Source: Ursus arctos (taxonomy: Eukaryota > Chordata > Mammalia > Carnivora > Ursidae). From it: a stretch of 64,000 nt of DNA. The stretch is taken from positions 873,001 to 937,000 of the forward strand of contig NW_026623008.1 of NCBI RefSeq assembly GCF_023065955.2. Reading direction: 5' to 3'. Both the position numbers and the translations under genes were made by a program. This document shows positions 43,598 through 54,789 of the stretch, in pieces; the stretch's first letter is position 1, and each line of letters starts with the position of its first letter. Under the pieces are notes generated by a model that saw only the letters and a list, made by a program, of their open reading frames with translations, did no database searches and was not told the DNA's origin.

Positions 43598-43813
43598 AAA
43601 AAAAAAGATTTATTTATTTTAGAGAGAGAGCGAGGAAGAGAGAGAGTGAAGTTACGGGCGGTGGGGGGGGGCAGAGGGAGACAGGGAATTGCAAGCAGAC
43701 TCCCCGCTGAGCATGGAGCATGACTCAGGGCTCAACCCCACACTCTGAGATCATGACTTGAGCTGAAATCAACAGTCGGAGGCTTAACTGAGTGAGCCCC
43801 CCAGGCGCCCCTA
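43598..43813 (-). mobile_element. Can-SINE (reverse)
   Basis: A-run then GATTTATTTATTTT, GA-rich body, GGCTCAACCCCACACTCTGA and head CCAGGCGCCCC. AAGAAACRTACTT-like words on both sides suggest the target duplication. Confidence 0.88.
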
Positions 43814-44105
43814 AGAAACGTACTTCCAAATAACTCACGGGTCAAAGGAAAAACAGTCGTGGAAAAGATACAATACTGGGTGTTGAGTTTTAATGACAGG
43901 GGCGCCTGACCACCTGCCGGGCCCTCACTGCATCTGTTGGGAAAAGGCTAAGCCGAGTGCTCAACAACCATTTCAAGCAGTTACACAAAGAACTGCCAAA
44001 CAAACCCAGAGAACGTGGAAGAAAGAAGATTGGGAAGATTAGAAATTCATGCAACGAAAACAGACGTGACAGAGAGGCTCCTGAAAACCAGAAGTTTGTA
44101 TTTTT

Positions 44106-44296
44106 TTTAAAGATTTTATTTATTTGTTTGACAGATAGAGACAGCCAGCGAGACAGGGAACACAAGCAGGGGGAGTGGGAGAGGAAGAAGCAGGCTCATA
44201 GCAGAGGAGCCCGATGTGGGGCTCGATCCCAGAACGCCAGGATCACGCCCTGAGCAGAAGGTAGACGCTTAACAACTGCGCCCCCCAGGCGCCCCT
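44106..44296 (-). mobile_element. Can-SINE (reverse) with 15-bp target duplication
   Basis: Full reverse SINE. Target copies GAAGTTTGTATTTTT lie at 44091-44105 and 44297-44311. Confidence 0.93.
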
Positions 44297-45908
44297 GAAG
44301 TTTGTATTTTTAAAAGATTATAAAACTGACAAATATCTCATGAAACGTTAAAAAGTAAAAAAGTCAATCAACAACTTTATGCCAATAAACTTGAAAATTT
44401 AGATAATGGGCAAGTTATTAGAAAAATAGTACTAATCAAAATTGTTTGAAGAAAAGAAAAAACTTCAAAAATCCCATTAGCATAAAAGAAACTCAACGGA
44501 CAGTCAGAAACGTTCCTCGAAGGGAGCTCCTGCCACGTTCCGGGAAACTCTCGAGTCGCAGTTCGCTTCTGGGAAGTAGGAGCAGAAGGCCCACTCCCTG
44601 ACTTATTTCTCGGAGCTCACTTGGTCACCTTTGTCAGCAAAGCTGGACGACGGAAGCGGAGAGCGAGTCGTGGCTCGCACGTCCGGCCAGGACAGACGCG
44701 ACCCTGCAGGGTGGGGCATCCCCAGCCTGAATCCCGCAGATGAAACCTCAGGACCCCCGGGGGCTTATTTAGCGTTAGAATCAGCTTACTTCACCACGGT
44801 GACAGACCAAACGAAGGGGATTGTATGATCAACTCGACCAATGTGGAAAAAAGCATGGATGAAACTCAACATCCCACTTAGGCTTCTTAAAAAGACTCGG
44901 CGATCTTCTACTAGACGCGGAGTGTGGGAGAGGCTGTTGGCAGGAAAGGTCCTGTGTCCTCCTGACCGTGAAGAGTGCGCCTGCAGGACTGAGAACAAAA
45001 CAAGGACGTTTGCTAACCCGCTTCCATCAGCGCCCGGGGCTCCCAGCCAGAACCCGTGAAAAGGAACAAAAGACGCTCAGAAGGGGAAATGTTTTCAGAT
45101 CACGTGACTGTGTGTAGAAAATCCCAACGGGCACACAGATATCCGTTATTAAAGTTATTGAGACAGTTTAGTGAAGTCGCTAGATATAGTTTAGTCACAA
45201 AAACCAGATATGTTGCCATTTATCAGGACAGACGGGAAAATGGGGTTTGGAAGAGATGCCATGTATTTACCGTTGCGTCAATAAATCCGAAGAACGTAAG
45301 GACAGACACAGCAAAAGATGTGCAGAACCTCTCCGGAGAAAATGCTGGAGCCTCACTGGGGGGCATTAAAGGAGGCCTCAATAATACGTAAATGGAACAA
45401 ATGATCCAGAAACTTCAACAAATGGATGTTGCGGCGGCGAAGAGGGAAGGGGAGGCCACTTTAAACCAAAAGAGCCTTAAGAGACAAGTCAGCCACATGC
45501 GGAGTGGGGGTCCTGTTTGGATCCCGATTCAAGGGAGCAACTGTAGAGGACATTTTTGAGATGGTGCGGCAAAGTGAACCCAGCTGGGGATTAGATTTTA
45601 GTAAGACATTCATGTTAATTTTGTTGGGGTTGATAATGATTTCGCAGTTACGCTAAAAGTGAGTCTTGACCTGTTAGAGCTGTAGTACAGGTGAAAACAT
45701 CACGCCTGGGGTTTTCTTTACACTCCATCAACGGGACCCGCAAGCGAGGAGCGGCAGGTGCAGACAGCGGCGCAGAGCGGGCGGCACGGAAGGGGGACGG
45801 CACCTGTGAGTCCTCGTCACCACCTTCTCTACCTTTCTGAGATTGCAATTTGCCACAGTACAAGTGCAAAAAAAGAAAAAAGTCAATATAAATAAATAAA
45901 TGCTCAAG

Positions 45909-46125
45909 GGCGCCTGGGTGGCGCAGTCGTTAAGCGTCTGCCTCCGGCTCAGGGTGCGATCCTGGCGTTCTGGGATCGAGCCCCACGTCAGGCTTCCTGT
46001 TCCGCTGGGAGCCTGCTGCTTCCTCTCCCTAGTCCGCTCCCCCTGCTCGTGTTCCCTCTTGCTGGCTGTCTCTCTCTCTGTGTCAAATAAATAAATACAT
46101 AATCTAAAAATAAATAAATAAGTAG
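45909..46125 (+). mobile_element. Can-SINE with 13-bp target duplication
   Basis: Forward head GGCGCCTGGGTGGCGCAG, tail of TAAATAAATA repeats. Target copies ATAAATGCTCAAG lie at 45896-45908 and 46126-46138. Confidence 0.93.
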
Positions 46126-46827
46126 ATAAATGCTCAAGTACTGGAGACTCAGTGTTGTCAAGACGCCAATTCTCTCCAAATTGCCCTGCAGATTCACTAA
46201 CCGCCCCCCCAATCCAGCAGGGGTGTGTGTGCGCGCGCACGCCCACGTGTCACCAGCGGGCAAGGCCTCAGTCCCGTGCTGAGGAACTGGGCCTTCCCGC
46301 CGGGACTCAGTTCCACGCGGATTAAAGACTCACACCAAGAGCGACACTCGGCAGCAGTGGATGGTGGGGGGTGGGCAGCTTCACGGCCCCAGGGTTTCCT
46401 ACACAGGACACTGAATACATGAGCCGCCAGAGGAAAAGCTGGCAGACGGTCACGCACATTTGGAGTTAAAGGAAAGTTACAAACCAGAAGACAAATTCGA
46501 CACGTTACCCAAAACGTCTACGGTCACGACCACGTATGGACTACCCACGAATCAACAAGAAGGTGGGCAGCCTTGTGGCAAAGTGGCATGACGTCAGCAG
46601 GCACTTTGCACTAAAGAACAATCACACGGCCAGTAAGTGGGGGGGCCGCACGCCCGGTGTGTCAGTGCGCCCCGAGTCATGCCTGCTCTGCCGGCATTAT
46701 TAGCACGGCTCCCTTGAACTCTTAACAGGGTCCTGCTTTGGATGATAAACTATTTGTTGGTATTAAACAAACAAAAATTGCCCAATCTCATTTGTAATTA
46801 GAGAAATGCAAATTAAGACCACAATCT

Positions 46828-47033
46828 GGGGTGCCTGGCTGGCTCAGTGGGTTTAGCGTCTGCCTCTGGCTCAGGTTGTGATCCTGAGGTCCTGGGACTG
46901 AGTCTCCCACATCAGGGACTCTTTGCTCAGCGGGGAGTCTGCCCCTCACCCCACCCCACTCCCGCTCATGTGCACGCACTCACGTGTGTGCGCTCTCTCT
47001 CAAATAAAGAAATAAAATCCTTTTTTAAAAAGG
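46828..47033 (+). mobile_element. Can-SINE, forward
   Basis: Head GGGGTGCCTGGCTGGCTCAG, a TGTGCACGCACTCACGTGTG insert in the CT-rich body, and A-tail. It lies within a small L1-like fragment (GAGAAATGCAAATTAAGACC). Confidence 0.88.
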
Positions 47034-47044
47034 AAAGTTAAAAA

Positions 47045-47960
47045 GTATATAACTCTGTATTACTTTCCCATTGTTGCGGTAACAAGTTACCACAAACCCA
47101 GTGATTTAACAGATGTATTACTTTATGATTCTGATGGTCAGATTCTGAAATGAGTCTCACTGGGTTCAAATCCAGGTGTGGGCAGGGCTACATTCCTTCC
47201 TGGAGGCCCAAGGGAAGATTCCAGGTTCTGGAGGTCACCCACACTCCTTGGCTCAAGGCCCCATTCGCCGGCAGCGTGAGTTACCGCCTTTCTCCTGGGG
47301 CTCTCTGACTCTCTCTCTGGCCTCCCTGCTCCACTTCTGAGGACCCTGTGGTTGCACTGGGCACACCTGGGTAATCCAGGATACTCTCCCCAGCTCAAAC
47401 CCCCATTTAACAACCTGTGTTCCCCGGCCACATCTTCTAACCTATTCCCAGGTTCCGAGGATTAGGTCAGGGACGCCTTTGGGGGGCATTATTCTGCTTC
47501 CCATTCTGACTCCAGGGTTCCGCTCCTGGGTGTGCGCCCTACAGATGCTCTTCAATGTTGTGTCGGTGTCCTGGGGCTGCAATCGCCAAGTGCGACACAT
47601 GGGGTGTCTCAGGGCAACGGAAATGTACTCTCTCACACTTCCGGCGGCTGGGGATCTGCCGGCAAGGCGGGGGCAGGGCCATGCTCCCTCTGAAGTGCTG
47701 GGCTAGCGCCTGTTCCAGGCCTCTCTCCAAGGTTCTACAGTCCCCTGGCTTGTGGCAGGGTAACTCCAACCCTCATATGATGTTCTCTCTGTGCGTACAT
47801 CTACGTCCAAATACCTCCTGTTTATAAGGACACCTGTTGTATGACCTCATCTTAACAAATGACATCCCCAATGACCCTACTTCCAAATGGGGTCACATTC
47901 TGAGGTCCTGGGGATTAGGGCTTCAACCTATGACGTTTGCTCCTTAAAGAAATACAATTC
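47045..47960 (+). mobile_element. Two related LTR-like (MaLR/ERVL type?) repeat copies
   Basis: Two diverged copies in the same direction. The first (47045-47510) has TTGCGGTAACAAGTTACCAC, TCCTGGAGGCCC, GGTAATCCAGGATA and GGTTCCGAGGATTAGG. The second (47550-47960) has GTGTCCTGGGGCTGCAATC, TATAAGGACACCTGTT, GGTCACATTCTGAGGTCC and GGGGATTAGG. They match a common placental interspersed repeat that I cannot name safely. No coding part is seen. Confidence 0.55.
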
Positions 47961-48914
47961 AACTCATAACACGCGCAGGCATCAGGAGACATAATGGGAC
48001 CCCCCGAGGGCAGTGCTCGGAACGAACAGCGGCAAGTCCGGAAACCAAGAGCAGAGTAGCCGCTGCCGCACGATTCCTCTCCTCTGGAGCGCTCCAGGGT
48101 GACGCAGAATGACCGACAGCCACGCGCCGAGCTGCAGGTGCACCTCTTCAACACGACTGATGGGGAAGAAGGTGCAAACGCACATACACTGCTCTTGCCC
48201 TTTTTCAGAGCAGGTGCCCCAGATGGGGCAGGTGAAGCAGGGCCCAGACGGGGTGTCAGGGCCTGAGTAGGAAGAGGCCGCCCTGTGGAGGGCATCAAAG
48301 CCCAAGTGGGCTGGGGGCGGGGGTGCCTGCTGGGAACCACCCAGCTCCAGCCTCAGAGGGATGACATGGCCACATAGCTTCAAAGCATCTCCTGACAAAA
48401 TACGTGTAAGTTACGAAGGGAAAAAGTAACTTCCCATTGCAGACATTGGCAGACACCCCTTTAATTAAGTGATCAAGGCGAACGTCAGCAGTAATGTGAC
48501 AAATGGGCCACCGTGAGCCACCTGACAGCGTGGAATGAGCAGAACGTTGTGCATAAACTCTGTGATTTTCCTGCAAGGATGCATAATGTGAATCTCATCT
48601 TGAGGAAACATCAGACAAACCCACACGGAAGAGCTTCCTACAAACCCACCTGCAGCCGTCAAAGGCACAGTCATGAAACCCCAGGAAAGGCTGGGGAACG
48701 CTGTGGACTAGAGATGAAAGAACACAACGACCACGGAGTGCAATGCGTAATCCCAGACTGGGTCCTTGCACTTAAAGCAAGGAAATTAGAATCGCAACAG
48801 CCAGTCCCGGGTCTTGCGGGGCGTGAGGTCTGCGCGCGGCAAGGGGGGATGGGTTGGCTTTTGCGGTGCTGGCACGGTTTTATTTCTTGACCTGGGTAGT
48901 TGCTACTGATGTTC

Positions 48915-48916
<2 letters not shown>

Positions 48917-48991
<75 letters not shown>

Positions 48992-49010
48992 TTATTTATT
49001 TATTTTTCCC
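48917..49010. repeat. (TA)35 microsatellite followed by (TTTA)n
   Basis: An unbroken TA dinucleotide run of about 70 bases (48917-48987) passes into TTTA repeats and then T/C runs. It is very likely polymorphic. Confidence 0.97.
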
Positions 49011-49244
49011 CCCTGATGTTCACCTTAAAACCAGTCTGCGCTGTGTGCGTGGACGCGCGCGTCTACCTGCAGAGAGTACCTGTGAGGGAACCCCTGGCGC
49101 CCCGCGGACGCAGCGGGCCTGCTCAGTACCCCGCGCAGCACCTGGCTCAGCGCACAGGTGCAGGGAAGGCGGCGCGGGGAGGAGTAGCAGCTGATGGGAA
49201 ACAGCCCAGGCCCCTCCACTGCGCAAACCGGGTTATCCTTTGAA

Positions 49245-49445
49245 AAACCCAATGCGGACGCTTGGGAGGCTCCCTCGGTGAAGCGCCTGCCTTCAGCTGA
49301 GGTCATGATCCCAGGGTCCTGGGATCCAGCCCCGGGTTGGGCGCCCTGCTCAGCGAGGAGTCGGCTTCTCCCTCTGCCTCTGCCGCTCCCCCTGCTCTTT
49401 CTCTCTCTAGTAAATAAAATCTTCTAAAAAGTAAACTTAAAAAAA
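49245..49445 (+). mobile_element. Can-SINE, forward, diverged
   Basis: Head GACGCTTGGGAGGCTCCCTC, then GAGGTCATGATCCCAGGGTC, CT-rich body and AGTAAATAAAATC tail. It borders the CpG island. Confidence 0.82.
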
Positions 49446-49469
49446 GAAAGAAAACCCGGGGGGAGGGCT

Positions 49470-50330
49470 TGGGGCGCCCTTCCTCCCATGGGCCCACCAG
49501 CGGGGCCCCCAGCCCCGCTCAGTGCTGGCACCGAGGCGCCCGACCGCAAACCCCGCGCACGACCCCGAGGGGCGGGCCCCCGAAACGCACCGGGGGCGAG
49601 ACCCCCGCAGCAGGCGCCTGCCTGGCAGAACGTGGGCGGAGGGCGCCGACCCGGCCGGCGCTCGGGGCGAACGGACCCACCTGTCTGCGGCCTGCAGGGT
49701 CCGCCGGCTCCTGCGGGGCTCCCGGGCGGCCGCGGCGGTGTTGGCGCCGCGCGGCTCCGTGGCAACGGGCGGCTCCACGGGGCGGGGGGGCTCGGGCGCC
49801 GCGCGCACCCCTGCTCGGGCGATGGTTCGGTCCGGCGCGCGCCCGCGCAGGCGCAGTGCGCCGGAGCCCGGGCCCAGGCCGCCCGCCGAGGGGCGCGGAG
49901 GGGACGCGGCGGCTCGGGGCCCGCGGTTGCGCGGGGCCGCCGCTCGGGGTTTGGGCCCAGCAGGCTCACGCTCAGATCGGTTGTCAACCCAAGAAAGTGG
50001 GCGTGCTCACGTGAAATCGGGATTTCCCACGGCCGTTCGTAGGACGGGAGAGATGCGGGCTGCGCCGGGGCGGAATTGAGCCCCCTTCCTCCCGGCGCGG
50101 GGCGGTGTCGCTGTTATTCCGTACCCCCTGCCCTCCTCTCTCATTAGGGCGACCCACCTGGCCGCGGAGGGTGCGTTTGCCGCGCAGACGTGGGGGTGTC
50201 ACGAAGGGCCCCTCCCACCGGGCCGCGCGGGGGCCGGGGAGAGAGTGGGGCGCGCCCGGCCCTTGCAGAGCGCAGCGCCTGCCCGCACGCTGCCCGCACC
50301 GGACTTGCAAGGTGGCTGGGCTGACCCGTG
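49470..50330. promoter_or_regulatory. CpG island, probable CFAP74 promoter
   Basis: About 860 bases are very GC-rich and dense in CpG, in sharp contrast to the AT-rich repeats on each side. It lies about 10 kb upstream of the CFAP74 start codon and 13 kb from GABRD, the expected place for the CFAP74 promoter. No TATA box is evident. Minus-strand bases 49766-49753 read GTTGCCACGGAGCC, whose first half fits the GTTGCC half-site of RFX X-boxes that drive cilia genes; the second half fits poorly. Confidence 0.7.
49681..49830 (-). other. CFAP74: Candidate non-coding first exon of CFAP74
   Basis: Coding exon 1 begins with a splice acceptor, so a 5' UTR exon must lie upstream. The CpG island holds a minus-strand donor GACAG|GTGGGT with exon end at 49681. 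The right border (transcription start) is unknown and 49830 is only a guess. If spliced directly to 39969, an upstream ATG at 49808 would open a reading frame of about 43 codons that stops just after the junction, a possible uORF. Other unseen UTR exons in 40-49 kb cannot be excluded. Confidence 0.35.
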
Positions 50331-51361
50331 CCTCCTGGTGCCACAGCGAGGTCCCGGAAGTGCTGTGGTTTTGTGCTGGAGACCATCCGTCAAGACAGCC
50401 ACCAAGCCTTGCAGAAAGCGCAGCAACGGTGGAGCCGTGCGGGTTATCCGGTCACCGCCCGCTGGTGGCGTGAAGGTCTCCCCGCTTGGAAGGCTGGGCT
50501 TGAGGGGCAGACCTAAGGCCCCGTGTCAGCCCCCCAAAGCTTCTCCCACCCCACGCGCACGACCACGTTTCTTCCTCATCAGCTTCGCCTCGCTGGGCCT
50601 CTCCATGCTCACCATCCGTGCGCTGCCCACTACAGAAGGGAAGGCTAGCAGAGGACTGCGAACAGAACAGCCGGGTGTGCGCCAGGAGCAGCCGCCCTGC
50701 GGAGCAGCTGTGAAGATACCGGGGCTGTTCCTATGTCGTGCCCTGGAGGGATCTCCAAAACCTATTGTTAAGGAAAAAAAAAAAAAAAAAAAAGTAGAAC
50801 ACTGTGTATGGTATCTTTCTACGAAGGGGCCGAGGCAATAAGAGCACACATGCGTATTTTCCTACATTAAATAACATAAAAATAGTTACCAACCAGGGTC
50901 AGGAAAGTGAGTTGCATGTTGAAACTAGATTTCTCTAAATGTGCTTGTCCCTTTGGCTATGGGACTGTGTAATTACACCGACAAAAACAAATCGATTCCA
51001 AAAATTGGAAACAAAATGAAAGAAATGAACCTAAGTGCATGTCAGGTGGGTGGCATAGCCTTACAGAAAATAATTCAAGTGACTTTAAAACCCAACGATC
51101 TCATTGTACTTAACTAGTTAGTAAGGGCAAAAGAGCTGCAGAGAAATCTCCGACTGTTCACAGTAGTCCTGGGTTTAGTTAAAATATAGCTGTGACCATT
51201 CTGGAATTGCAAGAAGTGAGATAGAGCAAATAAGTAGTATGGTAATATTAGGGACCAACATTTTCACCCTGAGAGAAGAGACAGAAATATAAAATAGGCT
51301 TAAAACTAATCTTGGGTGTGAATGGGAAATATTAGTATAAATTAATATAATTAAAAAATGT
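50331..51361. other. Intergenic sequence right of the CFAP74 CpG island
   Basis: GC-rich to about 50740, with an A-run at 50773-50792, then AT-rich without a named repeat. No exon was seen on either strand. Confidence 0.4.
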
Positions 51362-51575
51362 ATTTCTGTGGCACTTGGGTGGCTCAGTCAGTTAAGCCTC
51401 AGACTCTTGATTTCAGCTCAGGTCATGATCTCAGGGTTGTGAGATTGAACCCCCGTCCAGCTCCATGCTGCACGTGGAGCCTGCTTAGAATTCTCTCTCT
51501 CCCTCTCCCTCTGCCCTTCTGCCCCTGCTTGTGCACTCTCTCTCTCTCTCTAAAAAAGAAGAAAATAGTAACAAA
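51362..51575 (+). mobile_element. Can-SINE, forward, old type
   Basis: Head GTGGCACTTGGGTGGCTCAG, then CTCTTGATTTCAGCTCAGG, a CT-rich body and a worn A-tail. Confidence 0.85.
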
Positions 51576-51705
51576 TAATAAAATAAGTAAATAATAAATT
51601 TATTTCTTAGCTCTGTCCGCTGAAAATGTCTAGAACTGTCCAATATGGTAGCCACTGGACACATGTGGCTATTTCAATTTAAAATTAATTAAAATTAAAT
51701 ACTTG

Positions 51706-52960
51706 AACAGGTATTTGTACACCAATGTTCACAGCAGCATAATTTATAATAGCCAAAAGGTGGAAACAGCCCAAATGTCCATGAATGCAAGAATGCATGG
51801 ACAAAATGTGATATATACATACGATAGAATATTATCCCACCCTAGAAAGGAATGAAATTCTGACACAGATTACAGCATGCATGAACTTTGAAGACATTGT
51901 GCTAAGTGAAATAAGCCAGACACGCAAAAATAGACAAGGCAAGAAACAACAATTGCTGGAGAGGGTGTGGAGAAAGGGGATCCCTCCTACATTGTTGGTG
52001 GGAATGCAAGTTGGTACAGCCACTCTGGAAAACAGTGTGGAGGTCCCTTAAAAAGTTAAAAATTGAGCTACCCTATGACCCAGCCATTGCACTACTGGGT
52101 GTTTACCCCAAAGATACAGACGTAGTGAAGAGAAGGGCCATATGCACCCCAAAATTCATAGCAGCAATGTCCACAATAGCTAAATCGAGGAAGGAGCCGA
52201 GATGCCCTTCAACAGATGACTGGATTAAGAAGTTGTGGTCCATGTATACAATGGAATATTACTCAACCATCAGAAAGAACGAGTTCTCAACATTTGCTAC
52301 AACATGGACGGCACTGGAGGAGATAATGCTAAGTGAAATAAGTCAAGCAGAGAAAGACAACTATCATATGATTTCTCTCATCTATGGAACGTAAGAACTA
52401 GGATGATCGGTAGGGGAAGAAAGGGATAAAGAAAGGGGGGTAATCAGAAGGGGGAATGAACCATGAGAGACTATGGACTATGAGAAACAAACTGAGGGCT
52501 TCAGAGGGGAGGGGGGTGGGGGAATGGGATAGACCGGTGATGGGTAGTAAGGAGGGCACGTATTGCATGGTGCACTGGGTGTTATACGCAACTAATGAAT
52601 CATCGAGCCTTACATCGGAAACCGGGGGTATACTGTATGGTGACTAACATAATATAATAAAAAATCATTAATTAAAAAAAAAAGAAAACTCTCCCCCCCC
52701 AAAAAAAGAAATAAGCCAGACACGAAAGAACAAATATCGTTTGATTGCACGTATGTGCGGTACATAGTGAGGTCAAATTCATAGAGACAGAAAGTGGAAT
52801 GGTGGCTGCTAGGAGCTGGGGGTGGGTGTGAAACGGGGAGTTAGTGTTCAATGGGGCAGTTTCAGTTTGGGAAGACGGAAGGATTTTGGAGGTGGTTGGT
52901 GCTGATATATGCTAACCATGTGAATGTAGGAGATGTTGCTGAACTATACACTTAAAAAGG
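51706..52960 (+). mobile_element. Old L1 3' end split by a younger L1
   Basis: Old L1 sequence runs 51706-51924 (TTCACAGCAGCATAATTTAT, CAAATGTCCATGAATG) and resumes at 52708-52960 (GGTCAAATTCATAGAGACAG, AACTATACACTTAAAAAGG). The younger L1 lies between. Confidence 0.88.
51925..52707 (+). mobile_element. Young 5'-truncated L1 with 17-bp target duplication
   Basis: Contains the end of ORF2 (about 51935-52395) and the carnivore L1 3' UTR ending TAACATAATATAATAAAAAA. Target copies GAAATAAGCCAGACACG lie at 51908-51924 and 52708-52724, identical over 17 bases. Only the last part of the element inserted, so it is not autonomous. A readable frame (52011-52394) is the ORF2 C-terminal end. Confidence 0.95.
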
Positions 52961-52972
52961 GTTAAAAAGAGG

Positions 52973-53175
52973 GGCGCCTGGGGGGCTCAGTCGGCTGAGC
53001 ATCTGCCTTCTGCTCAGGTCATGATCTCAGGGTCCTGGGATTGAGTCCTACATTGGGCTCCCTGCTCAGTGGGGAGTCTGCTTCTCCCTCTCCCTCTGCT
53101 GCTCCCCCTACTTGTGCGCTCTCCTTCTTTCTCTCTCTCTCTCTCTCTCTCAAATAAATAAATAACACCTTTTAA
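52973..53175 (+). mobile_element. Can-SINE, forward
   Basis: Head GGGGCGCCTGGGGGGCTCAG, (CT)n body and AAATAAATAAATA tail. GGTTAAAA words on both sides suggest the target site. Confidence 0.9.
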
Positions 53176-53270
53176 AAAATGGTTAAAATGGTAAAATTTA
53201 TGCCATGTATATTTTACCACAATAAAAATAAATATTTCAATTAAATAAAATTTAAAATTCCATTCCTTGG

Positions 53271-53405
53271 AGCGCCTGGCTGGCCCAGGCTATGGAGCAT
53301 GCAACTCTTGATCTTGGGGCCGTGAGTTCAAGCCCCATGCTGGGTGTGGAGCCTACTTTAAACAAACAAACAAACAAATAAATAAATAAAATAATTTTAA
53401 AATAT
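53271..53405 (+). mobile_element. Short Can-SINE variant with 17-bp target duplication
   Basis: Short form without the CT-rich body: GCGCCTGGCTGGCCCAGG, CAACTCTTGATCTTGGGG, then AAAC/AAAT repeats. Target copies AAAATTCCATTCCTTGG lie at 53254-53270 and 53406-53422. Confidence 0.93.
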
Positions 53406-53510
53406 AAAATTCCATTCCTTGGTTGCAGTAGCCACATTTCAAGTGTCAGTAGCCTGTGTGGCTAGTAGCTGCCATATTAGAAAGCAGAGATATAAAAAGT
53501 GCCTGCTTCT

Positions 53511-54606
53511 CTTGAGTTGCACTGGTCTAAAAACAATCACCAATTCAGTAGCAGTGAGCACTCTTAGCACCAAGCTCATTGTCCCCGCTGCCATTGCTAC
53601 TAAAAGAAGCTGCAGCTTCTTAGAAAAATGACTGATTTCAGATCTAAGGCAGAAAACACACAAGATGATCTTGGAGCATCCTATCAACAGAAAGCAAGGA
53701 AATTATCAATGAGTCCAGCATTGTGTCGGAGGACTTGCTAACCAATGTCAGGTGCTCCCATTGGTCAAAGTAAGGGCAATTTGAGAGAAAGAAAAAAAAA
53801 AAAAAAGAAAAAGAAAAGTCTTTACAGCGGATTGAAGCACAGCAAATACGTTGACATCCATGAGTTCATTTTAAAATTAAAATCCTCATTGATCACTTTT
53901 GAAGGATGCTAGGATACTACGTCACTGTTCTGAAAACTGTTGCAGCTTCCGTGGAGGAACCGCACTCCGATCTCCCTTCAAGAAAGGATTTGCATTTAGC
54001 TGAAAGGAGTGCAGCGGTGCCACAGTGAGCCAAGTTCACTCTCTTTCTGAGTCATTCCTGGTCAATGATCGAGCGTGGCAGGGGCTCTAGGTGGACCATA
54101 CCCACCAGCCCTAGGACTCCTCTAACGGACAATTTCTGCTCCAGAGTTCCTCTACCCCCTTCCCTCGGGTTGGCCAAAACTTTGTCAGATTTGCACTAGA
54201 GTTAGGTTCTCCCTGCCCGATTCTGCTTCTTCCCACTTTCCATCCACAGGCTTCAGATTAGTATTGCCGTCTGCGGGTTTCCTCCGTCCAATTACACTCC
54301 ACCCCTACCCCCCATCTTTCATAGGCATGAGCCCCCAATAAATCTCCTATATTCTGAATGCCATTTCATAGACACGAGTTAACAGTTGGTAGCAGGAATG
54401 GTCTGAGACAGTAGACAGTAGGAGGGGGATTTTTAACTAGATCACTCACTGCCCAGCTGGCAATGAGTACCCCATTCTGGGTCATATGTGGATGCCTTGA
54501 ACAAGGTGGCAGCCCACTGATACAGTTTTCACCATTAATAAATTGGGAGGACAGTGGTTGGTACAGTGATTGTTTGGGAGGATGAAGGAGATACACACAA
54601 GAACAG
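53511..54606. other. Intergenic, no feature recognised
   Basis: Mostly single-copy-looking sequence with an A-rich run at 53790-53818. No exon or clear repeat was found. Confidence 0.4.
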
Positions 54607-54762
54607 TACATCTCAGGGTCGTGAGATCGAGCCCTATGTCGGGCTCTGTGCTCAATGCTGTCTGCTTGAGATTCTTTCTCCCTCTTCCTCTACCCCTCCC
54701 ACTCATGCTCTCTTTCTTCCTCTCTCAAATAAATAAATAAATCTTAAAAAAAAAAAAAGAAG
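54607..54762 (+). mobile_element. Partial Can-SINE, forward
   Basis: It lacks the head; starts at ATCTCAGGGTCGTGAGATCG and runs through the CT-rich part to AAATAAATAAATAAATC and an A-tail. Confidence 0.85.
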
Positions 54763-54789
54763 AGTACAATGAACTGGCTGCACGGACAC

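Larger units (their letters stand above)
39970..49469. other. CFAP74 5' intron region, repeat-rich
   Basis: Between the coding start exon and the CpG island I see LINE and SINE pieces (listed separately), an LTR-like pair at 47.05-47.96 kb and a TA repeat at 48.9 kb. Tracts at 41.3-41.86, 42.19-43.08 and 44.3-45.9 kb are unassigned. A further non-coding UTR exon could be hidden here. Confidence 0.5.
51615..53510. mobile_element. DNA-transposon-like remnant split by L1 and SINE insertions
   Basis: The outer ends (CTGTCCAATATGGTAGCCAC at 51637; TAGTAGCTGCCATATTAGA near 53463) are roughly inverted copies, as in short DNA transposons. The halves at 51615-51705 and 53225-53500 are split by L1 sequence and by SINEs. 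The family is not assigned. Confidence 0.55.

Noticed and set aside
49978..49988. GGTTGTCAACC near-palindrome as an RFX site
   Set aside because: It is palindromic but lacks the GTNRCC/RGYAAC pattern.
49424..50079. Several 120-190-residue frames on both strands at the CpG island
   Set aside because: GC-rich islands keep frames open by chance. The compositions are Arg/Pro/Ala/Gly only, with no family match.
52011..52394. 127-residue open frame as a gene
   Set aside because: It is the C-terminal end of L1 ORF2 in a truncated insertion.
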